A stretch of DNA of 39,268 nucleotides from Lachnospiraceae bacterium G41 (GCA_900100245.1 FNEU01000008.1:110214-149481), one strand, 5' to 3'; counted from the stretch's first letter, positions 24,119 to 33,163 are shown. Made by a program: numbers and translations. The notes: generated from the sequence alone by a model not told the origin.

Positions 24119-24784
24119 TTATTTGCAGTTATCAATTATTTCTATAATTTTGTCTTTTACTTCTTCAATCGACATATCCGACGTGTCGAGATATACAGCA
24201 TCTTCAGCCTGCTTAAGAGGTGCGATTTCGCGGTTCATGTCTCGCTCGTCACGTTCGATGATTTCTTTTTCGATTGTATCAAGATCACACTCCGTACCTT
24301 TTTCTTTTAATTCAAGATATCTTCTCTCTGCTCTAACTCTGCTAGATGCGGTAAGATAAATCTTACACTCTGCGTTGGGAAGAATGTTGGTTCCGATGTC
24401 ACGGCCGTCCATAACAACATCGTTTTCTCTTGCGAGTTTTCTCTGAAGTTCGAGAAGCTGTGCTCTTACTTTACCGTTTGTTGAGCTCGCTGATGCCATG
24501 TTTCCGACTTCCTGTGTTCTGATAAGACCGTTTACGTTCTCTCCGTTTAAAAGAACTATCTGAGTGCCGTTATCGTACTCTATCGATACGTTTGCTTCGC
24601 CGCAGTATTTTTCAAAGCCTTCGTTATCGTTAATTCCTACGCCTTTTCTGATTAAATACAAAGCGATAGCACGATACATAGCTCCGGTATCAACATAAAT
24701 AAAACCTTTTTCTTTAGCCACGAGTTTGGCGATGGTTGATTTGCCCGCACCTGCAGGTCCGTCGATTGCAACATTAAATCCCAT
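24119..24784 (-). CDS. cmk: Cytidylate kinase
   Basis: 221 residues, NMP kinase fold. The P-loop is IDGPAGAGKST (GAGKST at 12-17) and the CMP-binding region includes YVDTGAMYRAIA and VVMDGRDIGTNILPNA. The lid is RAERRYLELKEKG, and ERDERDMNRE follows. It phosphorylates CMP and dCMP. RBS CGGAGG. The gene is 18 bp after the flavoprotein gene. cmk next to ispH and rpsA is the usual clostridial order. Confidence 0.97.
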   Translation of the reverse strand: MGFNVAIDGPAGAGKSTIAKLVAKEKGFIYVDTGAMYRAIALYLIRKGVGINDNEGFEKYCGEANVSIEYDNGTQIVLLNGENVNGLIRTQEVGNMASASSTNGKVRAQLLELQRKLARENDVVMDGRDIGTNILPNAECKIYLTASSRVRAERRYLELKEKGTECDLDTIEKEIIERDERDMNREIAPLKQAEDAVYLDTSDMSIEEVKDKIIEIIDNCK

Positions 24785-24802
24785 AAAAAATTCCTCCGTA
24801 TA

Positions 24803-26077
24803 TTAATTTTCTTCTTCTCTCATTCCTGATAAGTATCCTGTACTGAATGCTATCTGAAGGTTAAAACCTCCCGTAAAAGCATCCACATCAATTACTTCTC
24901 CCGCAAAGTAAAGATTCTTTACGAGTTTGCTTTCCATTGTTTTAGGATTGATATCCTTTACACTCACACCGCCGTGAGTAATGATTGCCTCATCAAAATC
25001 TCTCGTGCCTTTGATTGTAAGAGGCAGTCTCTTTGTGTAATCGAGAATCTTTTTTCTTTCTTCCTTCGTAATCTCGTTACACTTTTTATAAATATCCACA
25101 CCCGAAAGCTCGCATATTTGTAATCCAAGCTTAATTGGATATATGTTTCCGAGTATATTTTTTAATTCTTTTTTATTGCCTTCTTTTAATTCTCTTATTA
25201 GCCTTGCATCGAATTCATCATCCGATAATGCAGGCTTTAAATCTATAAATACTTTTATGTCTTTCTCATCACTCTTCGCAATAATCGAACTTGCGGTAAG
25301 TACAAGCGGACCGCTTATTCCAAAGTGTGTGAAAAGCATCTCTCCCATTTCTTTGTATTTGACTTTGTCTTTTATGAGAAGAGAAAGACTAACGTTTTTA
25401 AGAGAAAGACCTGTCAGTTCAAAAGGCCATTTTTCAAAGGTTTCCAGAGGCACAAGTGCAGGTTTTAAGGTCGATATTCTGTGACCTTCTTCTCCTGCCC
25501 ATCTTAAGCCGTCACCTGTTGAACCCGTAGATTTATAACTGATACCGCCCGTTGCGATTATAACCCTGTCAGCCTCATATATAACGCCGTTATCGGTCTT
25601 AACACCGACAACGCGTTTGGTATACTCTTTTTTCTTTGAATCGCTTTCTTCGGTTTCTTTTATGATTTCTGTAATAATGCTTTTAACCGAAGTATTAAGT
25701 CTTACGTCAACGCCTGCTTTTTTTAATGCATTATTAAGCGCTTTTAAAATATCCGAAGAATGGTCGCTTACGGGGAATACACGGTTTCCTCTCTCTGTTT
25801 TAAGAGGCGTTCCGTTATCTTCTATAAGGTTCATTAAATCCGTATTGTTAAACTGCGAAAAAGCACTGTATAAAAACTTCGGATTGCTGACTATATTTTC
25901 AAAAAACTCATCCCTCGTGCAGGCATTGGTGACATTGCATCTGCCCTTGCCCGTTATGAAAAGTTTTTTGCCTGTTTTTTCGTTTTTTTCAAGCAGGATT
26001 ACATCATCGCCGCAGTTTGATGCGCTTATTGCAGCCATCATTCCGGCGGGTCCCGCGCCTATTACAATCGTCTTCAT
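24803..26077 (-). CDS. BaiN/HI0933-like FAD-dependent oxidoreductase
   Basis: 424 residues from the ATG at 26077 (TIVIGAGPAGMMAA, Rossmann FAD loop). Other family blocks: EKNEKTGKKLFITGKGRCNV, RVIIATGGISYKSTGSTGDG, MLFTHFGISGPLVL, ITHGGVSVKDINPKTMESK and FAGEVIDVDAFTGGFNLQIA. The family has unknown or varied substrates; one member, BaiN, was proposed to act on bile acids, but most copies lie by cmk and are surely not all bile enzymes. An ATG at 26110 would lie upstream of the -10 box of the promoter at 26102-26130 and is rejected. First gene of the cmk-ispH-rpsA operon. Confidence 0.93.
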   Translation of the reverse strand: MKTIVIGAGPAGMMAAISASNCGDDVILLEKNEKTGKKLFITGKGRCNVTNACTRDEFFENIVSNPKFLYSAFSQFNNTDLMNLIEDNGTPLKTERGNRVFPVSDHSSDILKALNNALKKAGVDVRLNTSVKSIITEIIKETEESDSKKKEYTKRVVGVKTDNGVIYEADRVIIATGGISYKSTGSTGDGLRWAGEEGHRISTLKPALVPLETFEKWPFELTGLSLKNVSLSLLIKDKVKYKEMGEMLFTHFGISGPLVLTASSIIAKSDEKDIKVFIDLKPALSDDEFDARLIRELKEGNKKELKNILGNIYPIKLGLQICELSGVDIYKKCNEITKEERKKILDYTKRLPLTIKGTRDFDEAIITHGGVSVKDINPKTMESKLVKNLYFAGEVIDVDAFTGGFNLQIAFSTGYLSGMREEEN

Positions 26078-26101
26078 TTTTACGCCTTTACATACATAAA
26101 A

Positions 26102-26130
26102 ATAATACAAAAAACCCTAAAAAAAGTCAA
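26102..26130 (-). promoter_or_regulatory. Promoter of the flavoprotein-cmk-ispH-rpsA operon
   Basis: Minus strand: -35 TTGACT (26125-26130), 17-bp spacer, -10 TATTAT (26102-26107). The transcript would begin near 26095, about 18 nt before the ATG, in the gap after the oadA terminator. Confidence 0.75.
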
Positions 26131-26132
26131 AG

Positions 26133-26157
26133 AAAAACCGACCTCATAAGAGGCCGG
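26133..26157 (-). terminator. Terminator of the decarboxylase operon
   Basis: The minus strand CCGGCCTC-TTAT-GAGGTCGG (8 bp, one G-T pair; 26138-26145 with 26150-26157) is followed by TTTTT. Confidence 0.9.
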
Positions 26158-26182
26158 CTTTTACTATAAGATTAAATTATAA

Positions 26183-27625
26183 TTATACGGGGTAAGCACC
26201 GTTCTTGGAATCAGCCGCTGTAAGGTCAACCTTTTCCTGCTGTGCTTTTCTGTACTTGAAGAAGTCAACTGCAACCTGAGGGAATAATGCGTATGATAAT
26301 ACGTCCTCATCCTGCTGTTTCCATTCTTTCATTTCTGCTTCAAGCTTATCCATTTCGTTTGTTAAGCCTGCAGCATCAGCCGAACGTTCTGTGTATCTCT
26401 TCTCACCGGGAATAACTTTGTCAATTACTTCCTGGTTCATAGGCTTAATTGTCTGACCGTATTTACCGCGAAGAAGGTCCTTGGTCTGGTCAGTAGCAAC
26501 TTTGTATCTCTCGCCCATAAGTACGTTGAATACAGCCTGTGTTCCGACGATCTGTGAAGAAGGTGTAACAAGAGGGGGCTCACCGAGGTCTTTACGAACT
26601 CTGGGGATTTCCTTAAGCACTTCTTCGTACTTGTCTTCTGCGTTCTGCTCTTTTAACTGAGAAATCATGTTTGAAAGCATACCGCCGGGAACCTGGTAAA
26701 GTAATGTCTTGATGTTTACGCCGAGAGACTTTGTGCTCATAAGGCCGTTTGCAAGGCATTCTTCTCTGTAAGGGCGGAAGTAATCAGCGATTTCAGCAAG
26801 AAGATCCTGATCAAATCCTGTGTCATATTCGGTACCCTTGAAGGTTTCAACCATAACTTCTGTAGCGGGCTGTGATGTACCGAGTGCGAAAGGTGAAATA
26901 GCACAGTCGATAACGTCAACGCCTGCTTCTACTGCCTTAAGGTATGTCATTGAAGCAACACCTGAGGTGTAGTGTGTATGAAGCTGAATGGGAAGCTTTG
27001 TTTCTTCCTTCATTGCCTTGATAAGTTCTGTAGCTCTGTAAGGAAGAAGAAGTCCTGCCATATCCTTGATACAGATTGAGTCAGCACCCATCTCTTCGAT
27101 TTCTTTAGCTACCTTTGCCCAGTACTCAAGTGTATAAGCATCACCGAGTGTATAGGAAAGAGCTATCTGAGCATGTCCTCTGCCTTCCTGAGCTTTAATC
27201 TTGTTGGTTGCATCAACTGCAGCCTGAAGGTTTCTCAAATCATTAAGGCAGTCGAAAATTCTGATAATATCGATACCGTTTGCGATTGATTTTTCTACGA
27301 ATGAATAAACAACGTCATCTGCGTAAGGACGATATCCTAAAATATTCTGTCCTCTGAAAAGCATCTGAAGTTTTGTATTCTTAAAGCCTTCTCTTAACTT
27401 ACGAAGTCTTTCCCAGGGATCTTCCTTAAGGAAACGAAGAGAAGCATCAAATGTTGCACCACCCCAGCACTCTACCGAATGATATCCTACTTTATCCATC
27501 TTATCTACGATGGGGAGCATTACTTCGGTCGGCATTCTGGTGGCAATCAAAGACTGATGAGCGTCACGAAGGACGGTTTCAGTTATTTTAATAGGCTTTT
27601 TTTCTGCCATTTTATTTTCCTCCAT
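26183..27625 (-). CDS. oadA: Oxaloacetate decarboxylase alpha / 5S-type carboxyltransferase
   Basis: 480 residues. It has a DRE-TIM carboxyltransferase barrel followed by the conserved PYC/OADA domain; no biotin domain is attached. Motifs: ETVLRDAHQSLIATRM (metal Asp), ECWGGATFDASLRFL, LFRGQNILGYRPYADD, IFDCLNDLRN, SICIKDMAG with the carbamylated/catalytic Lys, and QLHTHYTSG with the metal His pair. It moves the carboxyl group of oxaloacetate to biotin, or the reverse towards pyruvate. Biotin comes from the separate BCCP. Last gene of the operon. It could serve as the pyruvate carboxylase-B/5S half of a transcarboxylase. Confidence 0.95.
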   Translation of the reverse strand: MEENKMAEKKPIKITETVLRDAHQSLIATRMPTEVMLPIVDKMDKVGYHSVECWGGATFDASLRFLKEDPWERLRKLREGFKNTKLQMLFRGQNILGYRPYADDVVYSFVEKSIANGIDIIRIFDCLNDLRNLQAAVDATNKIKAQEGRGHAQIALSYTLGDAYTLEYWAKVAKEIEEMGADSICIKDMAGLLLPYRATELIKAMKEETKLPIQLHTHYTSGVASMTYLKAVEAGVDVIDCAISPFALGTSQPATEVMVETFKGTEYDTGFDQDLLAEIADYFRPYREECLANGLMSTKSLGVNIKTLLYQVPGGMLSNMISQLKEQNAEDKYEEVLKEIPRVRKDLGEPPLVTPSSQIVGTQAVFNVLMGERYKVATDQTKDLLRGKYGQTIKPMNQEVIDKVIPGEKRYTERSADAAGLTNEMDKLEAEMKEWKQQDEDVLSYALFPQVAVDFFKYRKAQQEKVDLTAADSKNGAYPV

Positions 27626-27654
27626 TTATAAAACTTTAATCAAAATTCGTTTAA

Positions 27655-28821
27655 TCAAAATACTCCAAAGATTGCCATGAATGTACCTGCAGCAACAGCG
27701 GTACCGATAACACCGGCTACGTTGGGTCCCATTGCATGCATCAAAAGGAAGTTTGAAGGATCTGCCTCTGCACCGACCTTCTGAGAAACTCTCGCAGCCA
27801 TAGGTACGGCCGAAACGCCTGCCGAACCGATAAGAGGATTAACCTTACCTTTCGTGAGTACACACATGATTTTACCGAAGATAACTCCGGCTGCTGTACC
27901 GAACGAGAATGCTACAAGTCCGAGTACAACGATTGCAACTGTTTCAAAGTTAAGGAATGCTTCTGCACTTGTTGTAGCACCTACGGATGTACCGAGGATG
28001 ATAACTACGATGTACATAAGTGCGTTTGAAGCTGTTTCCTGAAGCTGTCTTACAACACCTGACTCTCTAAAGAGGTTACCTAACATAAGCATACCAACAA
28101 GGGGAGCTGTTGTAGGAAGAATAAGTGAAACAACGATTGTAACAACGATGGGGAAAAGAATCTTTTCAAGCTTGGAAACGGGACGAAGCTGTTCCATCTT
28201 GATCTTTCTTTCTTTTTCAGTTGTTAAAAGCTTCATAATAGGGGGCTGAATAATAGGTACAAGTGACATGTACGAATATGCAGCAACCGCGATAGGTCCG
28301 AGTAATCTGGTCTGTCCAAGCTTACCTGCAAGGAAGATTGATGTAGGGCCGTCAGCACCACCGATGATGGAGATAGCTGCAGCAGCCTTATCATTGAAGT
28401 CTACAAGGCCTGTTTGGTTAATAAGAAGTGCTCCGAAGTATGCTGCGAAAATACCGAACTGAGCAGCTGCTCCGAGAAGGAAACTCTTGGGGTTTGCAAT
28501 AAGGGGACCGAAGTCTGTCATTGCACCTACACCAAGGAAAATAAGTGAAGGCAAAATAGCCCACTCATCCAAAATATAGAAGTAGTATAAAAGTCCACCA
28601 CCATGTCCGCCTTCGCCAAACGGTCTCATAATATCGGGATAGATATTAACCAAAAGCATACCGAATGCGATGGGAACCAACAACAACGGTTCGAATTCAT
28701 GACGAATTGCAAGATAAAGGAAAAAGCAAGCAACCGCAATCATTAAATAGTTACCGGGCTGAAGATTGAAGAATGATGTCTGATGGATCAAATTATCTAC
28801 TGTATTAATGATATATTCCAT
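27655..28821 (-). CDS. oadB: Na+-translocating decarboxylase subunit beta
   Basis: 388 residues, integral membrane protein with about nine to eleven helices. The family Na+ and decarboxylation region is ISIIGGADGPTSIFLAGKLG, which carries the key Asp. The second signature is LIGSAGVSAVPMAARVSQKV with NFLLMHAMGPNVAGVIGTA at the C-terminus. It decarboxylates carboxybiotin and pumps Na+ out. It can pair with oxaloacetate, methylmalonyl-CoA or glutaconyl-CoA transferases, so the substrate depends on neighbours. Flanked by BCCP and oadA. Confidence 0.96.
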   Translation of the reverse strand: MEYIINTVDNLIHQTSFFNLQPGNYLMIAVACFFLYLAIRHEFEPLLLVPIAFGMLLVNIYPDIMRPFGEGGHGGGLLYYFYILDEWAILPSLIFLGVGAMTDFGPLIANPKSFLLGAAAQFGIFAAYFGALLINQTGLVDFNDKAAAAISIIGGADGPTSIFLAGKLGQTRLLGPIAVAAYSYMSLVPIIQPPIMKLLTTEKERKIKMEQLRPVSKLEKILFPIVVTIVVSLILPTTAPLVGMLMLGNLFRESGVVRQLQETASNALMYIVVIILGTSVGATTSAEAFLNFETVAIVVLGLVAFSFGTAAGVIFGKIMCVLTKGKVNPLIGSAGVSAVPMAARVSQKVGAEADPSNFLLMHAMGPNVAGVIGTAVAAGTFMAIFGVF

Positions 28822-28852
28822 CGTTAAAATCTCCTATCCAAAGAATTGATAA

Positions 28853-29227
28853 TTAGTTAAGTGTTGCAAGAAGTGCGCCTGCTTCGATAGCATCGCCTAC
28901 GTTTACTTCGATACTTGCTACTGTACCGTCCTGAGGAGCTACTACAGGAATTTCCATCTTCATAGCTTCAATGGTAACTACTGCGTCACCCTTCTTAACT
29001 GTATCACCAACCTTGGTATCAAGCTTGAATACCTTGCCTGCTGCACCTGCCTCTACTCTTACAGAACCTGCTGCGCCGCTAGCCTTGGGTACTGCTGCAG
29101 GAGCTGCTGCGGGTGCTGCCTTGGGAGCTGCTTTCTTAACGGGAGCTGCTACAGCGCCTGTTGAAGCACCTTCTTCAACTGTTACATCATAAACATTGCC
29201 GTTAACGGTAATTGTATAATTTTTCAT
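28853..29227 (-). CDS. Biotin carboxyl carrier protein (decarboxylase gamma/1.3S type)
   Basis: 124 residues. The biotinyl Lys lies in VTIEAMKMEIPV, at about residue 93. The N-terminal 18 residues (MKNYTITVNGNVYDVTVEEG) form a strand-rich tether, then an Ala/Pro/Lys-rich flexible linker (residues 25-50), then the biotinyl domain. It carries the carboxyl group between the transferases and OadB. RBS TAGGAGGA. Confidence 0.95.
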   Translation of the reverse strand: MKNYTITVNGNVYDVTVEEGASTGAVAAPVKKAAPKAAPAAAPAAVPKASGAAGSVRVEAGAAGKVFKLDTKVGDTVKKGDAVVTIEAMKMEIPVVAPQDGTVASIEVNVGDAIEAGALLATLN

Positions 29228-29239
29228 AATTACATCCTC

Positions 29240-30052
29240 CTAATACTGGGCGTTCTGCCACTTTTTCGATTGAGATTTTTTGATACTTCTTACAACAAAT
29301 CCATCAGTGGATCCGCTGCCTTCATAAGCAGCGATTGCGGCAGAAATAACAGCAACCAATTCATAATCGTCAACAAGTTCTTCCGCTTCAGTTTCCACAA
29401 CGTTTGCATTTGTCTCGACAGCGCCGTTATTAGCCTTAGCTGCCGCTTTCTTAGCTTTCTTTTCAGCGCTCTTTTTCTGAATCTTGGGAATAATTCCGAA
29501 AAGATAAATGATAATCATGATAAGAATAAGTACGCTGAATACCGATCCCATACCAAGTAAGGTATTAAGAGCGGCCTTTGTCATAGCCTCGCCCATTGAG
29601 TAAATGGGAGAAAATGTGATGTCCGTGATATTAAGATCTCCGTCATACGCAATGTTCATATTAACATTACGTCCGGTATATCCTAAAAGCTCGGTAACCT
29701 TGTAGCCGTCTTCAGGATTTCCGGAAACGGTGATGTTTCTGTCGTATCCGGTAATGCTGCCTGCTTCGTCTTCAGCTGCCAAGCATGAGTTAACAGCTGC
29801 GACAAATGTATCCTGAGAAGCAAACTTTAAGTTTTCGTTCTCAAATTCGTCAGCTTTAATCTTGTAATCATCCTCGGTAATGTTAACCAAATCGGCTTTA
29901 GCATCACTCATTGCTATTTCTTTTATGAGTGTTTCTCTGTTGCTTTCAATGGTACTTACTACCGCAGGATCTACCGGTGCTTTACCGCATCCGGCAAAAA
30001 TGAACATCACTGAAAGTCCGAGGCCTAAGAATAATGTTTTCAATTTCTTCAT
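29240..30052 (-). CDS. OadG-like small pump subunit with extracytoplasmic lipoprotein domain
   Basis: 270 residues. A lipoprotein signal peptide comes first, with lipobox FAGC (Cys22). Then there is a globular acidic domain of about 140 residues (about 23-165) facing outside. It is followed by one transmembrane helix (SVFSVLILIMIIIYLFGIIP), a Lys/Ala-rich segment, and a cytoplasmic end ELVAVISAAIAAYEG typical of OadG-like subunits. OadG normally has about 80-110 residues and no outside domain, so this is a long version. The start at 30052 has AAAGGAAA 8 bases upstream and gives a clean signal peptide; an ATG at 30070 is less fitting. The outside domain resembles small DUF-type lipoproteins, but I cannot name it. 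Confidence 0.8.
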   Translation of the reverse strand: MKKLKTLFLGLGLSVMFIFAGCGKAPVDPAVVSTIESNRETLIKEIAMSDAKADLVNITEDDYKIKADEFENENLKFASQDTFVAAVNSCLAAEDEAGSITGYDRNITVSGNPEDGYKVTELLGYTGRNVNMNIAYDGDLNITDITFSPIYSMGEAMTKAALNTLLGMGSVFSVLILIMIIIYLFGIIPKIQKKSAEKKAKKAAAKANNGAVETNANVVETEAEELVDDYELVAVISAAIAAYEGSGSTDGFVVRSIKKSQSKKWQNAQY

Positions 30053-30073
30053 AGCCAAATTTCCTTTCATTAA

Positions 30074-31504
30074 TTAGATGATGCCGTGCTTCTTAGCCGG
30101 ACGATCCTCTCTCTTTGTGTATAACATTTCGAATGCACCGATAATGTACTTTCTTGCATCAGCGGGATTGATGATGTAATCAACATATCCTCTCTTTGCT
30201 GCAGATGTGCAAGAATTCTGAAGTGCTTCGTATTCTTTGGTCTTCTCTGCGATTACATCGCTGCTCTCGCCTGCGTACATAATCTGTGCTGCGCTCTTAG
30301 CGTCGATTGCACCGATTGTAGCACCTTCGAATGCGAATGTTACGTCAGCGCCGATTGCCTTGGAGTTCATAACTACGTATGCTGAACCGAGAGCCTTTGA
30401 AGCGATAACGTTAACCTTTGCAACTGTGCTGTTTGCAAATGCATATGTAAGCTTAGCTGAAGCTCTTGCAATTCTCTTCTCAGAGCACTTGCAAGCCTTA
30501 AAGCCTGTAATGTTTGTGAGTGAAAGAACGGGAATTGAGAATGCATCACAGAAGTTGATGAACTCTGATGCCTTTACGCAGCCTTCTGCTGAAAGCTTGT
30601 CATCAAGTTCTTCCGCAACTTTGCCTTCTTCATCGTATACTGCGCTTCTGTTACCAACGCAGCCGATTGTGCTTCCGTTTAATTTGATAAATCCGCATAC
30701 CATATCTTTAGCGTAAGCAGATTTTACTTCGATAAAATTGTAATCATCCGCGATATCCGCAAAAGCAAGTGCAGCATCCTTGAAAGATGTTCCGATTGCA
30801 TTTGAAGCTCTGTTAAGGTCGTCTGTGCACTCAACATATTCAGCTTCTTCTTCGTTGTTTGCGGGAAGGAAAGAAACAAGTTCTCTCATCTTTGAAAGGA
30901 TTTCGTCCTGAGTACCTGTAAAATCAACAATACCGCTTTCTTCTGACTGGAATTTAGCTGAAGCTGTATCACACTTCTCAGTTGAGTTTCCATCAAGGGT
31001 ATTGGGTGAGTTTACAAAGAGTTTTGCTTTCTCACTTTCCATAAATGTGAAATCAGTAAGCGTGGGGATAATTGCAAGTCCGCCACCGCAGTTACCGAAA
31101 ACAGCTGTAATCTGAGGAATTACTCCCGATGCAAGTGTCTGCTTTAAGTAAAGTTCGCCCATTGCGTTAAGGGCATCTGTAGCCTCCTGAAGTCTTAAAC
31201 CGCAGGAATCGATTAAGCCGATGACGGGTGCTCCCATCTTCATCGCCATATCATAAAGGTTGCAAATCTTCTTGGCATGCATTTCTCCGACACTACCGTT
31301 TAAAACGCTTGCGTCCTGAGCGTACACATACACAAGAGAGTCATTGATAACACCGTAACCGGTTATACAACCGTCTGAAGGGGTATCAATTTGCTTGAGA
31401 TTAAAATCAGTCGCTCTCGCGGATACCAAAGCGCCGATTTCAACAAAGCTGTTTTCATCAAGAAGAGCATTAATTCTCTCTCTTGCAGCAGAACTGGTAC
31501 TCAT
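30074..31504 (-). CDS. 12S-type carboxyltransferase (methylmalonyl-CoA decarboxylase alpha-like)
   Basis: 476 residues, acyl-CoA carboxyltransferase of the MmdA/PccB family with two crotonase-like halves. The N-terminal half has ARERINALLDENSFVEIG, VIGLIDSCGLRLQEATDAL, and AVFGNCGGGLAIIPTLTDF (first oxyanion hole). The C-terminal half has NITGFKACK, ALGSAYVVMNSKAIGADVTF and AFEGATIGAI. It should transfer carboxyl between biotin and an acyl-CoA such as malonyl- or methylmalonyl-CoA. Slightly shorter than typical MmdA (about 510), with weaker conservation in the acyl-CoA region; substrate is open. First gene of the operon; RBS TAGGAGGT. Confidence 0.9.
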   Translation of the reverse strand: MSTSSAARERINALLDENSFVEIGALVSARATDFNLKQIDTPSDGCITGYGVINDSLVYVYAQDASVLNGSVGEMHAKKICNLYDMAMKMGAPVIGLIDSCGLRLQEATDALNAMGELYLKQTLASGVIPQITAVFGNCGGGLAIIPTLTDFTFMESEKAKLFVNSPNTLDGNSTEKCDTASAKFQSEESGIVDFTGTQDEILSKMRELVSFLPANNEEEAEYVECTDDLNRASNAIGTSFKDAALAFADIADDYNFIEVKSAYAKDMVCGFIKLNGSTIGCVGNRSAVYDEEGKVAEELDDKLSAEGCVKASEFINFCDAFSIPVLSLTNITGFKACKCSEKRIARASAKLTYAFANSTVAKVNVIASKALGSAYVVMNSKAIGADVTFAFEGATIGAIDAKSAAQIMYAGESSDVIAEKTKEYEALQNSCTSAAKRGYVDYIINPADARKYIIGAFEMLYTKREDRPAKKHGII

Positions 31505-31584
31505 AAGTACTACCTCCTATATATAATTTAATCTTTACTTTTTTAAGGTGAAAGGGCTCAAAAACCCAAAATCACACAAATATT

Positions 31585-31614
31585 ATCATATCACAACATT
31601 GTCAAGTTTATCAA
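31585..31614 (-). promoter_or_regulatory. Promoter of the carboxyltransferase/decarboxylase operon
   Basis: Minus strand: -35 TTGATA (31609-31614), 18-bp spacer, -10 TATGAT (31585-31590). An overlapping choice is TTGACA (31600-31605) with a poor -10 (TATTTG) 17 bp on. The rest of 31505-31690 shows no other structure. Confidence 0.55.
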
Positions 31615-31691
31615 TAAATTATAGATACTCCGAATATTCAAAAATAAATAATCTTTTCGCTTCTTTGAGGGCTTTTATATCAATTTTCAAC

Positions 31692-31720
31692 AAAAAAGGG
31701 ACTTCCGCACCGGAAATCCC
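31692..31720 (-). terminator. Terminator of the scpAB operon
   Basis: The minus strand GGGATTTCCG-GTG-CGGAAGTCCC (31711-31720 with 31698-31707) leads into TTTTTT, 47 bp after the scpB stop. Confidence 0.9.
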
Positions 31721-31767
31721 CCTAATTTTTCGCTAATTGTCTTTGTAAACATCATAAAAGAAACGCT

Positions 31768-32355
31768 TTAAATCTCTACACTCTCAACCTTGTTTACATT
31801 ATAGTTTAATTCGTTTTCTGCCTGTACTCTGAAGTCTTCCATCATATCCATACTGATCTGAGGCAAATCTTCAATCGAGTCAACATTAAATGCTCTTAAA
31901 AACTGCTCACTGGTTCCAAAAAGTAAAGGTCTTCCGGGAGCATCGAGGCGGCCTAATTCTTTTATGAGGCCAAACTCAAGAAGCTTGTTGATGGAGAAGT
32001 CAGAATTCACACCTCTTATCTTTTCGATATCCATACGTGTAACGGGTTGCTTGTAAGCAACTATAGAAAGTGTTTCAAGTACGGAATCGGATAAAACATT
32101 TTTCTTGGGTGCGGCAGCAATCTTGATTAAATCGTCATAGTATTCGTCCTTGGTACGAAGCTGAACGTTTCCTTCGAGGCATACAATCTGAATACCGCGC
32201 TCTTTTGAAGCGTAGTAAACTTTCATTTCGTCTATGATTTCTTTTATGGTGCTCTCTTCAACCTCGAGTGCTTCGGCGATTTCTTTTATGGAAACGCTGT
32301 CACCCATGGCAAAGAGAATGCCTTCGATTTTACCCTGTATTTCCTGACGGTCCAT
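31768..32355 (-). CDS. scpB: Segregation and condensation protein B
   Basis: 195 residues, two winged-helix domains. The family block is LETLSIVAYKQPVTRMDIEKIRGVNSD (shown here in part), then LLEFGLIKELGRLDAPGRP and LFGTSEQFLRAF. It dimerises and binds the SMC-ScpA complex in chromosome segregation. RBS AGGAGT, 5 bases before the ATG. It follows scpA by 43 bp. Confidence 0.96.
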   Translation of the reverse strand: MDRQEIQGKIEGILFAMGDSVSIKEIAEALEVEESTIKEIIDEMKVYYASKERGIQIVCLEGNVQLRTKDEYYDDLIKIAAAPKKNVLSDSVLETLSIVAYKQPVTRMDIEKIRGVNSDFSINKLLEFGLIKELGRLDAPGRPLLFGTSEQFLRAFNVDSIEDLPQISMDMMEDFRVQAENELNYNVNKVESVEI

Positions 32356-32398
32356 TTTATACTCCTAAAATATGGTTTACATAATTAGTTAACAATAA

Positions 32399-33163
32399 TT
32401 AAATTGAGAAATTCTCTATCGGCTTCTTTAATTCGATATCGATATCGCCGAAGGATTTGCTCTGATTGACTTCGACATTTCCTGTCTTGATAAGCTCGAG
32501 GATTACCAGAAATGTCACGATAACTTCCATTTTGGTTTTCTGCTCGGATAAAAGACTTCTAAACGAACATTTTTTGTGGGAAGTAATATATTTTGCGATA
32601 TAATCCTGTTTCTGATTGATATCGACCTCTTCCTTTTCAATCTTGCCAAAATGCGATCTGATGGGATCGACCTTGTCTTCCACTCTTTTAATGCAGGCGT
32701 TGAAGATTTCGTTTAAGCTGCTTAAAGTGGTCTCGCCGATTAATTCCTCGTAGTCTATCGGCGCTTTGTAATTTCTGACCTCATCGGGAATCGTGGGGTC
32801 TTTGTATAAATACTTTTCGCCGTCCATCTGCATGTCTTTAAGTTCATAGGACATGTATTTGTACATCTTGTATTCCAAAAGTTTCTGAACAAGCTCTGCT
32901 CTCGGATCTTCCTCTTCGCCCTCTTCGTCCTCGGTTTTGGGAAGAAGCATTCTGCATTTAATATCAAGGAGAGTTGCGGCCATTACCATGAATTCACTCA
33001 CGGTGTTCAAATCGTCCTTTGGAAGTTCTTTTACGTATTCAAGGTACTGCCTGGTGATTTCGACAATCGGAATATCGTAAATATCGACTTTATTCTTTTC
33101 TATTAAGTGTAAAAGCAAATCGAGGGGTCCCTCGAATACTTCAAGTTTTACGGGAATAGCCAT
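32399..33163 (-). CDS. scpA: Segregation and condensation protein A
   Basis: 254 residues, kleisin family. The N-terminal domain has KLEVFEGPLDLLLHLIEKNK, VDIYDIPIVEITRQYLEYV and VMAATLLDIKCRMLLPK. An acidic linker follows (EDEEGEEEDPR). The C-terminal winged helix has VTFLVILELIKTGNVEVNQS. It bridges the SMC heads. The ATG comes 11 bp after the metallophosphoesterase stop; RBS TTGGAG. Confidence 0.96.
   Translation of the reverse strand: MAIPVKLEVFEGPLDLLLHLIEKNKVDIYDIPIVEITRQYLEYVKELPKDDLNTVSEFMVMAATLLDIKCRMLLPKTEDEEGEEEDPRAELVQKLLEYKMYKYMSYELKDMQMDGEKYLYKDPTIPDEVRNYKAPIDYEELIGETTLSSLNEIFNACIKRVEDKVDPIRSHFGKIEKEEVDINQKQDYIAKYITSHKKCSFRSLLSEQKTKMEVIVTFLVILELIKTGNVEVNQSKSFGDIDIELKKPIENFSI

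Noticed and set aside
26078-26110. Longer start of the flavoprotein at 26110.
   Set aside because: It lies upstream of the -10 box of a good promoter and adds residues before the normal FAD loop start.
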